Source: Conchiformibius steedae (GTDB lineage: Bacteria; Pseudomonadota; Gammaproteobacteria; Burkholderiales; Neisseriaceae). From it: a DNA stretch of 64,000 nt. The translations under genes and the position numbers were made by a program. The notes under the pieces were generated by a model, which did not search any database, was not told the origin of the DNA, and was given only the letters and a program-made list of their open reading frames with translations. The stretch spans positions 286,868-350,867 of the forward strand of contig NZ_CP059563.1 in the NCBI RefSeq assembly GCF_014054725.1, in the 5' to 3' direction. Below, one piece after another: positions 50,751-59,739 of the stretch (position 1 is its first letter; each line of letters begins with the position of its first letter).

Positions 50751-51371
50751 TTAAGCCGCCACGCCCAGCCATTTGCCTAACTGCCACAGCCGAAACAGGC
50801 TTAAATACAGGGTTTCGCGGATAAAAAAATCATCGGCTTGGCTGCTTTCAGCATAACGGCTGCTGGGGGTAGCGGAATAAGCGGCGGTGATGCCCAAATC
50901 TTCTGCCATGGCACGGGCACGCGCCATGTGGGCGGGGTCGCTGATAATGATAATGCTGCCGATTTTGTGGCGGCGCATCAGCTGACGGGTGTTTTTCAGA
51001 TTTTCATAGGTATTGCGCGACAACGGCTCGATTAAAATATCGCGCTCGGGTACGCCTTGTTTTTGGGCAAAACGTTTGCCTACTTCGGCTTCGGTGGGAT
51101 AACCTGCTTTGGGCGTGCCACCCGTAAACACCAGCTTGCGTACCGTGCCGTTGCGGTACAGGTCTATGCCGTGAACAATGCGTTCGCGGAACACGGGGGA
51201 AGGTTTGTTGCCCCACGCTGCCGCGCCCAAAATCACCGCAGCATCGGCTTTGACACGGGCAGCAGAATAGGCATCGCGGCGCACCTGCCACATACTCACG
51301 CAGCCCAACAACACCGCCGCCAACACCAGCAGCAGGCTTATTCCCAAACAAAAATTAAATATTCTTTTCAT
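50751..51371 (-). CDS. DUF218 (YdcF/SanA-type) membrane-anchored protein
   Basis: A 206-aa protein with one N-terminal membrane segment (about residues 8-28) and a DUF218 domain: ADAAVILGAAAWGNKPSPVFRERIVHGIDLY, VFTGGTPKAGYPTEAEVGKRFA, SRNTYENLKNTRQLM and IIISDPAHMARARAMAEDLG. This is the SanA branch, linked in E. coli to envelope barrier function. The ATG at 51371 (MKRIFNFCLG) was chosen because it gives a normal membrane anchor; a longer TTG start is possible. Confidence 0.88.
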   Translation of the reverse strand: MKRIFNFCLGISLLLVLAAVLLGCVSMWQVRRDAYSAARVKADAAVILGAAAWGNKPSPVFRERIVHGIDLYRNGTVRKLVFTGGTPKAGYPTEAEVGKRFAQKQGVPERDILIEPLSRNTYENLKNTRQLMRRHKIGSIIIISDPAHMARARAMAEDLGITAAYSATPSSRYAESSQADDFFIRETLYLSLFRLWQLGKWLGVAA

Positions 51372-51522
51372 AGATAACGGCTTGCTGCATACGGAATCCA
51401 CCGCAACCGTAAACCGCAATTTATCCTAAACGGGTAAATAAAGTGTTTATTTTAACCGCGATTGGCGTGGTTCGGTCAATAACTTGGCTATAATCTGCCA
51501 TTATTTAGCCAAAGTACAACGC

Positions 51523-52200
51523 ATGACTGCTTATACCGTCCGTCCCATTGCTTATGTCCGTTCGCCCTACACGCAAAAATTCGGCATTCCGCGCCAGCCG
51601 CAGTTGGTGCCTGCCGCCCGTGCCGATATTGTGTTTGAAGCCGATTTTCCTGCCGACTGCGTACGCGGTTTGGAACAGTTTGGCTGCGTGTGGGTGCAAT
51701 TTGTGTTCCACGATGCCCTGAATGAAGGCTGGCAGACCACCGTGCGTCCGCCGCGTTTGGGCGGAAAAGCCAAAATGGGCGTGTTTGCCACGCGCAGCCC
51801 GCACCGTCCCAATCATTTGGGTTTGTCGCTGCTGGTGTTGGACAGCATCGGCAACGAAAACGGGCGCATAGTGCTGCATTGCAGTGGCGCAGATTTATTG
51901 GATGGTACGCCCGTGTTAGATGTGAAACCCTATATCCCTTTTGTGGAAGCCCGTGCCGATGCCGCTGCCGGTTTTGCCCCCGCACCGCCGCCGCGTTTGG
52001 CGGTGTGTTGGCTGGATACGCCCCCACCCGAACCCGTCCGCGCCCTGATTGAACAAAGCCTGTCGCAAGACCCCCGCCCCGCCTACCACCACGACCCCCA
52101 ACGCCGCTATCGTGCCGTGATGGCACAATGGGAAACCACCTTCCGCATCGCCGAACACACCGTTATCATCGAAAGCTGCCAAACACTTCAGTCAAACTGA
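51523..52200 (+). CDS. trmO: tRNA m6t6A37 methyltransferase TrmO
   Basis: TrmO (225 aa, formerly TsaA/YaeB) methylates t6A at position 37 of tRNA-Thr using SAM. N-terminal beta-barrel domain VRPIAYVRSPYTQKFGIPRQPQLVP (about residues 4-28), VFATRSPHRPNHLGLS (about 87-102) and DLLDGTPVLDVKPYIPF (about 126-142) are the family motifs. Start MTAYTVRP at 51523 matches the family. It stands divergent from the DUF218 gene, with TATAAT at 51490-51495. Confidence 0.94.
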   Translation: MTAYTVRPIAYVRSPYTQKFGIPRQPQLVPAARADIVFEADFPADCVRGLEQFGCVWVQFVFHDALNEGWQTTVRPPRLGGKAKMGVFATRSPHRPNHLGLSLLVLDSIGNENGRIVLHCSGADLLDGTPVLDVKPYIPFVEARADAAAGFAPAPPPRLAVCWLDTPPPEPVRALIEQSLSQDPRPAYHHDPQRRYRAVMAQWETTFRIAEHTVIIESCQTLQSN

Positions 52201-52280
52201 TGTCCGCCATACAAAAAACCGATTAGTCCGCGCCGCCGCCTTGCCCCACAATCCCCTTTTTCCCTAACGCAAAGCCCATC

Positions 52281-54083
52281 ATGCAAGCATTTGATTTCTC
52301 GTGCGCCCCTTTCAGCTACCTCAGCCCGCAAGAGCGCCTGCGCGTGCAACAGTCCATCAACATCGCCTATTACAACAACCACGAAACCATTATTGCCGCC
52401 AAAGCCCCGATAGAATTTCTGTATGTGGTACTGAAAGGGCTGGTTCGCGAAACAGGCAACGACGGCGAAGTTTTGTCGCTGTACCACCCCCACGACACCT
52501 TTGAAGCACGCGGATTGCTGGAGGGTTCGTGCGAATACCCCTTTATCGCCGAAGAACAAACACTGGTTTACACCATTCCCAAAGCCGTGATACAGGAAAT
52601 CATCGCTGCCAATCCCCGTTTTGCTGCTTACTGCTATGCCAGCGTTGCCGACAAATTCGCCAGCTTGGCACAAATCAAAAACGAAAGCGAATTTGAAAGC
52701 CTGTTTACCGCCAAAGTGCGCGATGCCTACCACCCCGACCCCGCATGGTTAGACGGCGATGCCAGCGTTTTAGACGCCGCCCAAACCATGAAAACCCGCA
52801 AAACCAAATCCCTGCTGGTGCGCCATCAGGACAAAGTGGGCGTACTGACCGAATCGTTTTTCCGCGATATGCTGATTAACGGCACACCTGCCGATACCCG
52901 TGTTGGCGACGTGGCGACTTACGCACTCATCAGCACCGATATTGACGATTTTGTGTTTACCGCACTGCTACAAATGATGCGCCACCGCATTCAGCGCGTG
53001 GTCGTTACCGAGCAGGGCAAGCCTGTCGGCACATTGGAACAGATTGATGTATTGGCGTATTTTTCCAATCACAGCCATTTAATCGCCCAACGCCTTGACC
53101 GCGCTTCCGATATTGACGAACTGGTGGAACTGGCCAATCAGATGACCCGTTCCATTCAATTATTGCGCAACAACGGCGTACGCGCCCCACAATTGGCACA
53201 ACTGATGCAAGTGTTAAACACAGGTTTATTTGAAAAAGTGTGGCGCATTATCGCCCCTGAAGCCCTCTACCGCGAATCCTGCCTGATTGTGATGGGTTCG
53301 GAAGGGCGCGGCGAACAAATTTTAAAAACCGACCAAGACAACGCCCTGATTATCCGCCGCGCCGAAGATGCCGAAATGGCACAAGCCGCCGCCGAGCAGT
53401 TTTCCGCCACCCTTGCCCGTTTGGGCTATCCGCCTTGCGCGGGCAACATCATGGTCAGCAATCCCGATTGGCGCAAACCCCTGCCCGAATTTAAAGACAC
53501 CGTATTGGGCTGGTGTCGTTCGCCCTCGCCCGCTGCCATGATGAACTTGGCGATTTTTATTGATGCCAAAGTGGTGGCAGGCGATGCCACACTATTAAGC
53601 GAAGTCAAAGACCACCTGTACCGCCATATGGTTAATGATGCGGGTATGTTGATGGGCTTTGCGCGTGCTGTTGAGCAATTTGACAGCCACAGCCACGGTT
53701 TTTTCGCACAACTGTTGCACCGTCAGCCCGAACGTTTGGACATCAAAAAAATGGGACAGTTCCCGATTGTTCACGGCATCCGTGCTTTGAGCTTGGAAGC
53801 GCGTTTGGAAGAAACCAATACCTTTGAGCGCATTCACAAGTTAGTGCAATTAAATGTTTTAAATGAAAGTTTGGGGCGCGACATTGCCGAAGCCTTGGGC
53901 TATTTGATGGATTTGCGCCTGAAAGCGAATTTGGCGATTTTTTCAGGGCAAACCCAACACCAGCCCAACCAATTGGATTTTAAAGATTTATCCACTTTGG
54001 AACGCGATTTGTTAAAAGATGCGCTGGCAGTGGTCAAACGCTTTAAGGGTGTGATTCGCCATCATTTTCATTTAAATGCCTGA
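52281..54083 (+). CDS. cNMP-binding/CBS/DUF294 nucleotidyltransferase-like protein
   Basis: A 600-aa cytoplasmic protein of four parts: a cyclic-nucleotide-binding-like domain (about 10-135), a CBS pair (about 155-275), a DUF294 nucleotidyltransferase domain with GSEGRGEQILKTDQDNALI (about 350-369, the GS..DxD pattern of the pol beta fold), and a C-terminal helical DUF294 domain. This resembles the N-terminal part of GlnD. The signal sensed and the target are unknown. It is followed 12 bases later by a DnaQ-like exonuclease, a neighbour also seen in other proteobacteria. Confidence 0.88.
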   Translation: MQAFDFSCAPFSYLSPQERLRVQQSINIAYYNNHETIIAAKAPIEFLYVVLKGLVRETGNDGEVLSLYHPHDTFEARGLLEGSCEYPFIAEEQTLVYTIPKAVIQEIIAANPRFAAYCYASVADKFASLAQIKNESEFESLFTAKVRDAYHPDPAWLDGDASVLDAAQTMKTRKTKSLLVRHQDKVGVLTESFFRDMLINGTPADTRVGDVATYALISTDIDDFVFTALLQMMRHRIQRVVVTEQGKPVGTLEQIDVLAYFSNHSHLIAQRLDRASDIDELVELANQMTRSIQLLRNNGVRAPQLAQLMQVLNTGLFEKVWRIIAPEALYRESCLIVMGSEGRGEQILKTDQDNALIIRRAEDAEMAQAAAEQFSATLARLGYPPCAGNIMVSNPDWRKPLPEFKDTVLGWCRSPSPAAMMNLAIFIDAKVVAGDATLLSEVKDHLYRHMVNDAGMLMGFARAVEQFDSHSHGFFAQLLHRQPERLDIKKMGQFPIVHGIRALSLEARLEETNTFERIHKLVQLNVLNESLGRDIAEALGYLMDLRLKANLAIFSGQTQHQPNQLDFKDLSTLERDLLKDALAVVKRFKGVIRHHFHLNA

Positions 54084-54095
54084 TGAGGAAAGAAG

Positions 54096-54707
54096 ATGTT
54101 GAGAAAACTGCGCCTGCATTGGGAACAGAAAAAACTCGCCGACCCGAAATTTGCTTTTTTGTATGACGAAGCGGCTGGCGGCGGCGAAATGGTGAGCATT
54201 GATTGCGAAACCACAGGTTTGGACGTGAAAACGGCGGAAATTATTTCCATCGGCGCGGTGAAAATCCGCGAAAACCGCGTCTTGGCGGGCGAGCCGTTTT
54301 ATGTGCTAATTAAGCCCGAAGGCGAAATGGCAGCGGAAAACATCAGCGTACACGGTTTGCGCCCGCAGGATTTGTCGGGTGGTTTGCCGATTCAGGAAGC
54401 CTTGTTGCAACTGCTGGACTTTATCGGTGGCAGACCCTTGGTGGGTTATTATTTGGAATTTGACGTGGCGATGTTAAACAAATTCTTAAAACCGCTGATT
54501 GGGGTCAAACTGCCCAACCGCCAAATCGAAATTTCCTCTATTTATTACCGTCAGGAAATGAAAACGCTGCAAGACGGTTTTGTGGATTTGCGTTTAGAAG
54601 CCATCAATAAAAAACTGCGCCTGCCCGTTACCACACGCCACAATGCCTTAAACGATGCGGTACACGCAGCCGTGATGTATTTGTGCTTGCAAGGGCGCGA
54701 ACGCTAA
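54096..54707 (+). CDS. DnaQ-like 3'-5' exonuclease (DEDDh)
   Basis: A 203-aa exonuclease. ExoI motif SIDCETTGLD (about residues 34-43), ExoII near LVGYYLEFDVAMLNKFL (Asp at about 126) and ExoIII HNALNDAVHAA (about 182-192). It resembles DNA polymerase III epsilon but lacks its polymerase-binding tail, so it is probably an accessory nuclease. GAGGAAAG precedes the ATG. It forms an operon with the DUF294 gene and ends at a strong terminator. Confidence 0.88.
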   Translation: MLRKLRLHWEQKKLADPKFAFLYDEAAGGGEMVSIDCETTGLDVKTAEIISIGAVKIRENRVLAGEPFYVLIKPEGEMAAENISVHGLRPQDLSGGLPIQEALLQLLDFIGGRPLVGYYLEFDVAMLNKFLKPLIGVKLPNRQIEISSIYYRQEMKTLQDGFVDLRLEAINKKLRLPVTTRHNALNDAVHAAVMYLCLQGRER

Positions 54708-54753
54708 ATACACCGCTGTTAAAGCAGGGAGAAACCCATTACAATACCGCATG

Positions 54754-54796
54754 GCGAAGCGGGCGGAAAACCACCGTTTCGCTTTTTTTATTTTTT
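54754..54796 (+). terminator. terminator after the exonuclease gene
   Basis: GCGAAGCGGGCGG-AAAA-CCACCGTTTCGC forms an imperfect G+C-rich stem followed by a T-rich run at 54783-54796. Confidence 0.85.
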
Positions 54797-54808
54797 CAAC
54801 AGCTGGTT

Positions 54809-54872
54809 GTATGGTTGATAAAAACAAGACAAGGCGATAACGCCGTATCGTTGCAATTTTAATCAACCATAC
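54809..54872. mobile_element. short Correia-like miniature inverted-repeat element
   Basis: GTATGGTTGAT (54809-54819) and ATCAACCATAC (54862-54872) are a perfect 11-bp terminal inverted repeat with TA inside each end. The interior contains ACAAGGCGA directly followed by TAACGCCGTA, the same inner words that flank the ends of neisserial Correia elements (AGGACAAGGCGA.. and ..AACGCCGTA) as I remember them. It looks like an internally deleted, diverged relative. It ends 17 bases before the next start codon. Confidence 0.6.
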
Positions 54873-54888
54873 CGAAAAAGGAATACCG

Positions 54889-55095
54889 ATGAAAACCACC
54901 TTGGCTCTGCTGTGCGTGCTGGCGTTGGGCGCATGCACTTGGGAAACCTACCAAAACGCGCAGGGGCAAACTCGTTTGCGCCAAAAATACCCCGCAGGCA
55001 GCGGCATTGTTTACACCCAAGGCGCAGCCTCGCAAAATCCGCATTACCACGGTTTGCGCCCCGAACCCCATGTTTTAACCCCCAATCAAAAATAA
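54889..55095 (+). CDS. small hypothetical lipoprotein
   Basis: A 68-aa protein with signal and lipobox LGAC (Cys16), leaving a mature part of 53 residues rich in Tyr, Gln, His and Pro (TWETYQNAQGQTRLRQKYPAG..). AAAAAGGAA lies before the ATG. The Correia-like element lies immediately upstream, so its promoter or leader may come from that element. It precedes glmU by 15 bases and could be co-transcribed. Family not recognised. Confidence 0.7.
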   Translation: MKTTLALLCVLALGACTWETYQNAQGQTRLRQKYPAGSGIVYTQGAASQNPHYHGLRPEPHVLTPNQK

Positions 55096-55110
55096 ACGAA
55101 AGGCACGGCA

Positions 55111-56478
55111 ATGGATTTGAATATTGTGATTTTGGCAGCGGGCAAAGGCACGCGCATGTATTCGGCACTGCCCAAAGTGTTGCACCGCATCGGCGGCAAA
55201 AGCATGCTGGCACGGGTCATTGAAACCGCACAAAGCCTGAATCCGCAAGGCATTCATGTGGTGGTGGGACACGGTAAAGACACCGTTTTGGCACAGTTGG
55301 CGCAGTATGATGTCAATTGGGTGGAACAAACCGAACAGCTTGGCACAGGACACGCCCTTAAAACCGCGCTGCCGCACCTGCCCGCACACGGGCGCACCTT
55401 GGTGCTGTACGGCGACGTCCCTTTAACCGACAGCGACACCCTGCGCCAACTGCTTGACACTGCAGGTGAAGACGTTGCCCTGCTCACCGATACCGCCGAC
55501 AACCCCACAGGCTACGGGCGCATTATCCGCGATGCCCAAGGCGCAGTTTCCGCCATTGTGGAAGAAAAAGATGCCGATGCCGAACAAAAACGCATCAAAG
55601 AAATCAACACGGGTATGTTTGTGTTGCCCAACAAACCTTTAGCCGCATGGCTGAACGCCCTGCAAAGCAACAACGCCCAAGGCGAATATTATCTGACCGA
55701 TGTCGTTGCCCTTGCCAAACAGGACAATATTCCCGTACGTCCCTTGCCCGTGCGTGCTTCCCATTTGGCAGCAGGCGTAAACAATAAAGTCCAATTGGCA
55801 GAACTGGAACGCATTTACCAACAAGAACAAGCACACGCCCTCTTAACCGCAGGTGTCACCCTTGCCGACCCCGCCCGTTTTGACCTGCGCGGCACGCTTA
55901 GCCACGGGCGCGACGTACACATTCATGCCAACTGCATTTTTGAAGGCGAATGCCAATTGGGCGACAACGTGATTATCGGCGCAAACTGTGTCTTGATTAA
56001 CGCCCGTATCGGCGCAGGCACAGTGATTGCCCCGTTCAGCCATTTGGAAAACTGCACGGTAGGCGCAGATGCTCGCATCGGACCGTATGCCCGTTTGCGC
56101 CCGAATGCCGTGCTGGCAGACGGCGTACACATTGGCAATTTTGTGGAAGTGAAAAACAGCAGCATCGGGCGTGGCAGCAAAGCCAACCACTTAAGCTATA
56201 TCGGCGATGCCACCATTGGCGAAAGCAGCAATATTGGTGCAGGCACGATTACCTGCAATTATGACGGCGTAAACAAACATCATACCCAGATTGGCAACGA
56301 TGTCCGCATTGGTTCGGGAACGATGATTGTTGCGCCCGTAACTGTGGAAGACCGTGCCACCACAGGCGCAGGCAGCGTGATTACCAAAACCTGCCCTGCC
56401 AACAAACTCACGCTGGGACGGGCGCGTCAGCACACGGTAGAACACTGGGTTCGCCCCGAAAAACCGAAAAAATCCTAA
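55111..56478 (+). CDS. glmU: bifunctional GlcNAc-1-P uridylyltransferase / GlcN-1-P acetyltransferase
   Basis: GlmU (455 aa) makes UDP-GlcNAc from glucosamine-1-P in two steps. N-terminal pyrophosphorylase domain begins VILAAGKGTRMYSALPKVLH (residues 6-25), with YGDVPL at about 103. The C-terminal left-handed beta-helix (about 250-440) holds hexapeptide repeats and the catalytic region NFVEVKNSSIGRGSKANHLSYIGDATIG. It is separated from glmS by 14 kb. Confidence 0.98.
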   Translation: MDLNIVILAAGKGTRMYSALPKVLHRIGGKSMLARVIETAQSLNPQGIHVVVGHGKDTVLAQLAQYDVNWVEQTEQLGTGHALKTALPHLPAHGRTLVLYGDVPLTDSDTLRQLLDTAGEDVALLTDTADNPTGYGRIIRDAQGAVSAIVEEKDADAEQKRIKEINTGMFVLPNKPLAAWLNALQSNNAQGEYYLTDVVALAKQDNIPVRPLPVRASHLAAGVNNKVQLAELERIYQQEQAHALLTAGVTLADPARFDLRGTLSHGRDVHIHANCIFEGECQLGDNVIIGANCVLINARIGAGTVIAPFSHLENCTVGADARIGPYARLRPNAVLADGVHIGNFVEVKNSSIGRGSKANHLSYIGDATIGESSNIGAGTITCNYDGVNKHHTQIGNDVRIGSGTMIVAPVTVEDRATTGAGSVITKTCPANKLTLGRARQHTVEHWVRPEKPKKS

Positions 56479-56492
56479 TATTTAAACCATTT

Positions 56493-56541
56493 GCGCAGCT
56501 TGACATCAAACACAGCGTTTCTGTTTAAGCTGCGCTTTTTT
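56493..56541 (+). terminator. terminator after glmU
   Basis: GCGCAGCTT (56493-56501) and AAGCTGCGC (56527-56535) with a T-run after. It may also serve the convergent 56573 gene in reverse. Confidence 0.8.
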
Positions 56542-56572
56542 ACGCAAGGCGAGCCAATAAAATCAGACCTAT

Positions 56573-58075
56573 TCAACTGCTGCCCAGCACCCGTCCGTCA
56601 CTTAATTTGACTTTTACATTGATACAGCTGCCTGCAGCGGCGGTTTCAATGCGGATGCTTTCGGCTTGCAGTTGCCCTGATTGCCATGCTTCCACATCGT
56701 TGCTGTCTAAAGGCAGGGAAACAGCGCCGCATTCAACAGGTTTTAAATCTTCGCCGCGAAACAGTTTCACATACAGTCGGTTATCCACGGCATTGCCTGC
56801 CAGATGGGCTTGCGGATGCGGCGATAAGTGAGCAACGCCGACATGGGTTTTGGAACAGAAATTTTCAGGGCGTAACAGGGCTTGTCCGCGCCAGTTGATG
56901 CGTCCCGTTCCCCATTGGTAGGTATTGGGACGACCGTTTACAGGCTTCCACGCGCAGCCGCGCATCAGGATATCTGCCTGAGCAGGCATGGCGGCTTTGG
57001 AAAAGACGTATTCGCCGTCTAACAGCTGATTGGGGGTGGGATTGTCCACCATTTTGGCAAAGCCTTGATTTAATGTTTCAATATAGGCGGTATCGGTTAC
57101 ACCGCCGCTGTCGGGGGTAAAGGTGTGTGTGTAGAGTTCATTGCCTTTTTGATTGACCAGCAGCAGATAGGTGTTGTTGCGGTGGTCTTGGGCGATGCGG
57201 TAATCCAAATCGGGTTTTTTCGATAAACCGGGGGTGCCGACATATAACAGGGTATTGCACGCGGCATCGCTGTGCTGGTAGTTGCGCCATTCATAGCCGT
57301 CTTCGCTAAAACGCGGCGGCAGCAAAACGGGATAGTCGCGGCGGATGGCGGTTTCGCAGGTGGCTTCAGCGTCTTTTTCTGCCCAAGGGTTGTACAGATT
57401 ACGGTCGCGGTTTACCGCAATCAGGGTTTGACGATTCAGTGCGCCCAAGCTGGCAGCGGGGACGTTTTGACGGGCAGGCGCGGGGGCTTCGGGCGCGGTT
57501 TTGGCAGATGGCAGCATGGAATCATCGGGGGTTTGTCCGCGTGAATTCCAGATATGTCCGCCGTTGCCGCCTTGAAACACTCCCTGCATCCAAATACTTA
57601 ATACAATCGCCAACACCAGCGAAGACAAACTCGTTTTTAAACCGCCACGCGGATAACGCCAGCGCATGGCAGCGGCAAACAGCATATAGCCCGATGCCAG
57701 CCAAAACGCCACGCCTATGCCTACCGCGATACCGTTGCGGTCAAAATACAGGTTAATTACCGCCAACAGCATCAAAACGCCCACCAGTAGGGCTTTAAAA
57801 ATCGGCAGACGGGTTTCGTGCAAACGGAACAAAACGGGCACAAACGCCAGCGTACAAATCGGAAACAGCCAATACAGCAGCTCAAACGGATGCCCCAACA
57901 CGGTAAACACCGCCCACAGCCCTGGTTTGTCGTCTTGAAACGGCAAAACCATAGATGCGCCGAAAAAACCCACAGCAGAACCCAACAGCATCTTTTGCAA
58001 AGGACGGTTGCATTGAGCAGGTTCGGCGGGCGGCGGCGCGGCAGAACGGCGGCGCGGGTCGGAGCGGTAGGACAT
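56573..58075 (-). CDS. hypothetical membrane protein with large periplasmic domain
   Basis: A 500-aa protein I do not recognise. A basic, Pro-rich N-terminus (SDPRRRSAAPPP) precedes about five membrane segments (near residues 30-48, 55-85, 92-110, 115-138 and 148-165). The remaining 330 residues look soluble, with paired Cys (residues near 245, 275, 350, 382, 427 and 482) and end in VKVKLSDGRVLGSS. The disulfide pattern suggests periplasmic location. It lies downstream of uppS on the same strand (gap 46 bases). Confidence 0.7.
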   Translation of the reverse strand: MSYRSDPRRRSAAPPPAEPAQCNRPLQKMLLGSAVGFFGASMVLPFQDDKPGLWAVFTVLGHPFELLYWLFPICTLAFVPVLFRLHETRLPIFKALLVGVLMLLAVINLYFDRNGIAVGIGVAFWLASGYMLFAAAMRWRYPRGGLKTSLSSLVLAIVLSIWMQGVFQGGNGGHIWNSRGQTPDDSMLPSAKTAPEAPAPARQNVPAASLGALNRQTLIAVNRDRNLYNPWAEKDAEATCETAIRRDYPVLLPPRFSEDGYEWRNYQHSDAACNTLLYVGTPGLSKKPDLDYRIAQDHRNNTYLLLVNQKGNELYTHTFTPDSGGVTDTAYIETLNQGFAKMVDNPTPNQLLDGEYVFSKAAMPAQADILMRGCAWKPVNGRPNTYQWGTGRINWRGQALLRPENFCSKTHVGVAHLSPHPQAHLAGNAVDNRLYVKLFRGEDLKPVECGAVSLPLDSNDVEAWQSGQLQAESIRIETAAAGSCINVKVKLSDGRVLGSS

Positions 58076-58121
58076 AGGCAGTTATTCTGTCAAGGAAAAA
58101 TAAACGGTGCAGATGGGAAAA

Positions 58122-58871
58122 TCAAGGACGCTGCTGTTCGGGCGGTAATTGTTCAGACGTGCGCCCGAAACGCCGTTCGCGCTGCTTAAACGAAGCAAAC
58201 GCCTGTAAAATCTCCGCTTCGTTGAAATCAGGCCACAGCGCATCGGTAAAATAAAATTCGGCGTACGCCATTTGCCACAACATAAAATTGCTGATGCGCG
58301 TTTCGCCACCCGTGCGGATAAACAAATCGGGTTCGGGTGCATCACCCAACATCAGTTTGGCGGTTAAATCCTGCTCGCTGATTTCGGTTTTGCCTTCGCG
58401 CAACAGCGCATTCGCCGCTTGCAAAATATCCCAACGTCCGCCGTAATCCGCCGCAATGGTCAGCGTTAGCCCCGTATTGGCGGCGGTCAGCGTTTCGGCA
58501 TGTTCAATACCTTGGCGGATGGCATCACTGAAGCGGCTGCGGTCGCCGATGATTTTCAGGCGCAAACCGTTTTCGTGCATTTTGCCAACCCGCTTGTTTA
58601 AAGCGTTTAAAAACAAATCCATCAAAAACGAGACTTCATCTTGCGGACGCCGCCAGTTTTCGGTGGAAAAGGCAAACACGGTCAAATATTCCACGCCCGT
58701 ACTCGCACACACACGACACATTTCTTCCAAGGCTTCCAAGCCCTGACGGTGTCCCATCACCCGTGGCAAAAAGCGTTTTTTCGCCCAACGACCGTTACCG
58801 TCCATAATCACGGCCACATGGCGCGGCGTATCGCGGTGTTCGAGAATGGTTTGGGTGCTGCTGGCGGCCAT
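58122..58871 (-). CDS. uppS: undecaprenyl diphosphate synthase
   Basis: UppS (249 aa) makes C55-PP, the lipid carrier for peptidoglycan and O-glycan units. Motifs: HVAVIMDGNGRWAKKR (about residues 17-32, catalytic Asp), FAFSTENWRRP (about 71-81) and DLFIRTGGETRISNFMLWQMAYAEFYF (about 194-220). The start MAASSTQTI at 58871 matches the family; longer readings run into the promoter. Unlike many proteobacteria it is not followed by cdsA and dxr. Confidence 0.97.
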   Translation of the reverse strand: MAASSTQTILEHRDTPRHVAVIMDGNGRWAKKRFLPRVMGHRQGLEALEEMCRVCASTGVEYLTVFAFSTENWRRPQDEVSFLMDLFLNALNKRVGKMHENGLRLKIIGDRSRFSDAIRQGIEHAETLTAANTGLTLTIAADYGGRWDILQAANALLREGKTEISEQDLTAKLMLGDAPEPDLFIRTGGETRISNFMLWQMAYAEFYFTDALWPDFNEAEILQAFASFKQRERRFGRTSEQLPPEQQRP

Positions 58872-59030
58872 CGGCAAATCTTTCGCAAAAAGAATAAAGA
58901 CGCCATTATATAGCAAACCGATACAACTGTTTGCAAACCGACACCGCGAAAGCCTGTCCGTTGCGGCAGACACACACGCCAATGCGCCCGCAAGCGTTTG
59001 AGCTGCGGGCGCATATTTGGGGCAAAAGGC

Positions 59031-59537
59031 TTATGGGCGGCTGCGTTTGCCTGCTTTTTCATTTTGCATCTGACGGTACTGGCGTTGCTGTTCGGGGGTC
59101 AGCACCTGAAAAATCGCGTGGCGTTTTTTCAACATCTGCAATTCGCGTTCCGCGTGCTGCTGCTGCATCGCCAAACGTTCCTGTTGGCGTTCGTTAATCA
59201 GCTTTTGCGCTGCCTGTTCGTCAAAATGACGGGCATCTAACAAACGGCGTTCCTGTTCGCGGCGGTGTTGCATTTTTTGTTTTGCGGCATCGCGGCGGGC
59301 AGATTTATCTGTGGCGGGACGGGCTGCGCGGTCAGATTGCGCGATGGCACGGATTTTGGCTTTTTGTTCTTCCGACAAATTCAATTGCTCAAAACCACGC
59401 GGCAAACCATCACGTTTACCCTGTTGATGATGATTTTGGGCAGGTGCACCCTGATAGTTGCGTGCCACAGGGTCGGCGGCAGTGGCAAAATTCGCACCAA
59501 TCAATAAAGCCAGTGCCAAAGTGGTAATTTTTTTCAT
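59031..59537 (-). CDS. Spy/CpxP-like periplasmic protein
   Basis: A 168-aa protein with signal peptide (MKKITTLALALLIGANFATA-A) and a highly charged, all-helical mature part. It carries the LTXXQ-type motifs LNLSEEQKAKIRAI (about residues 52-65) and VLTPEQQRQYRQM (about 144-156), as in Spy and CpxP, periplasmic chaperones of envelope stress responses. No Cpx sensor/regulator gene is in the window, but an NlpE-like lipoprotein lies at 26424. Confidence 0.87.
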   Translation of the reverse strand: MKKITTLALALLIGANFATAADPVARNYQGAPAQNHHQQGKRDGLPRGFEQLNLSEEQKAKIRAIAQSDRAARPATDKSARRDAAKQKMQHRREQERRLLDARHFDEQAAQKLINERQQERLAMQQQHAERELQMLKKRHAIFQVLTPEQQRQYRQMQNEKAGKRSRP

Positions 59538-59739
59538 TTTTCAATCCTTTCAATCCATACATATCGCAAAAACCGAATCATAGCCTGTTTGTGTGTAAAC
59601 CGCCGTTGGCACGGGTAAAATTGACGCATGGCGCGTAAAGACATTTTGGCACGAAATACCGCGCCTGCCCTATACAGATGATGGCGCAAGCATTACAATC
59701 TGCGCCCATATTTTCTAACCCTTGGTGATTAGCGCAGCC

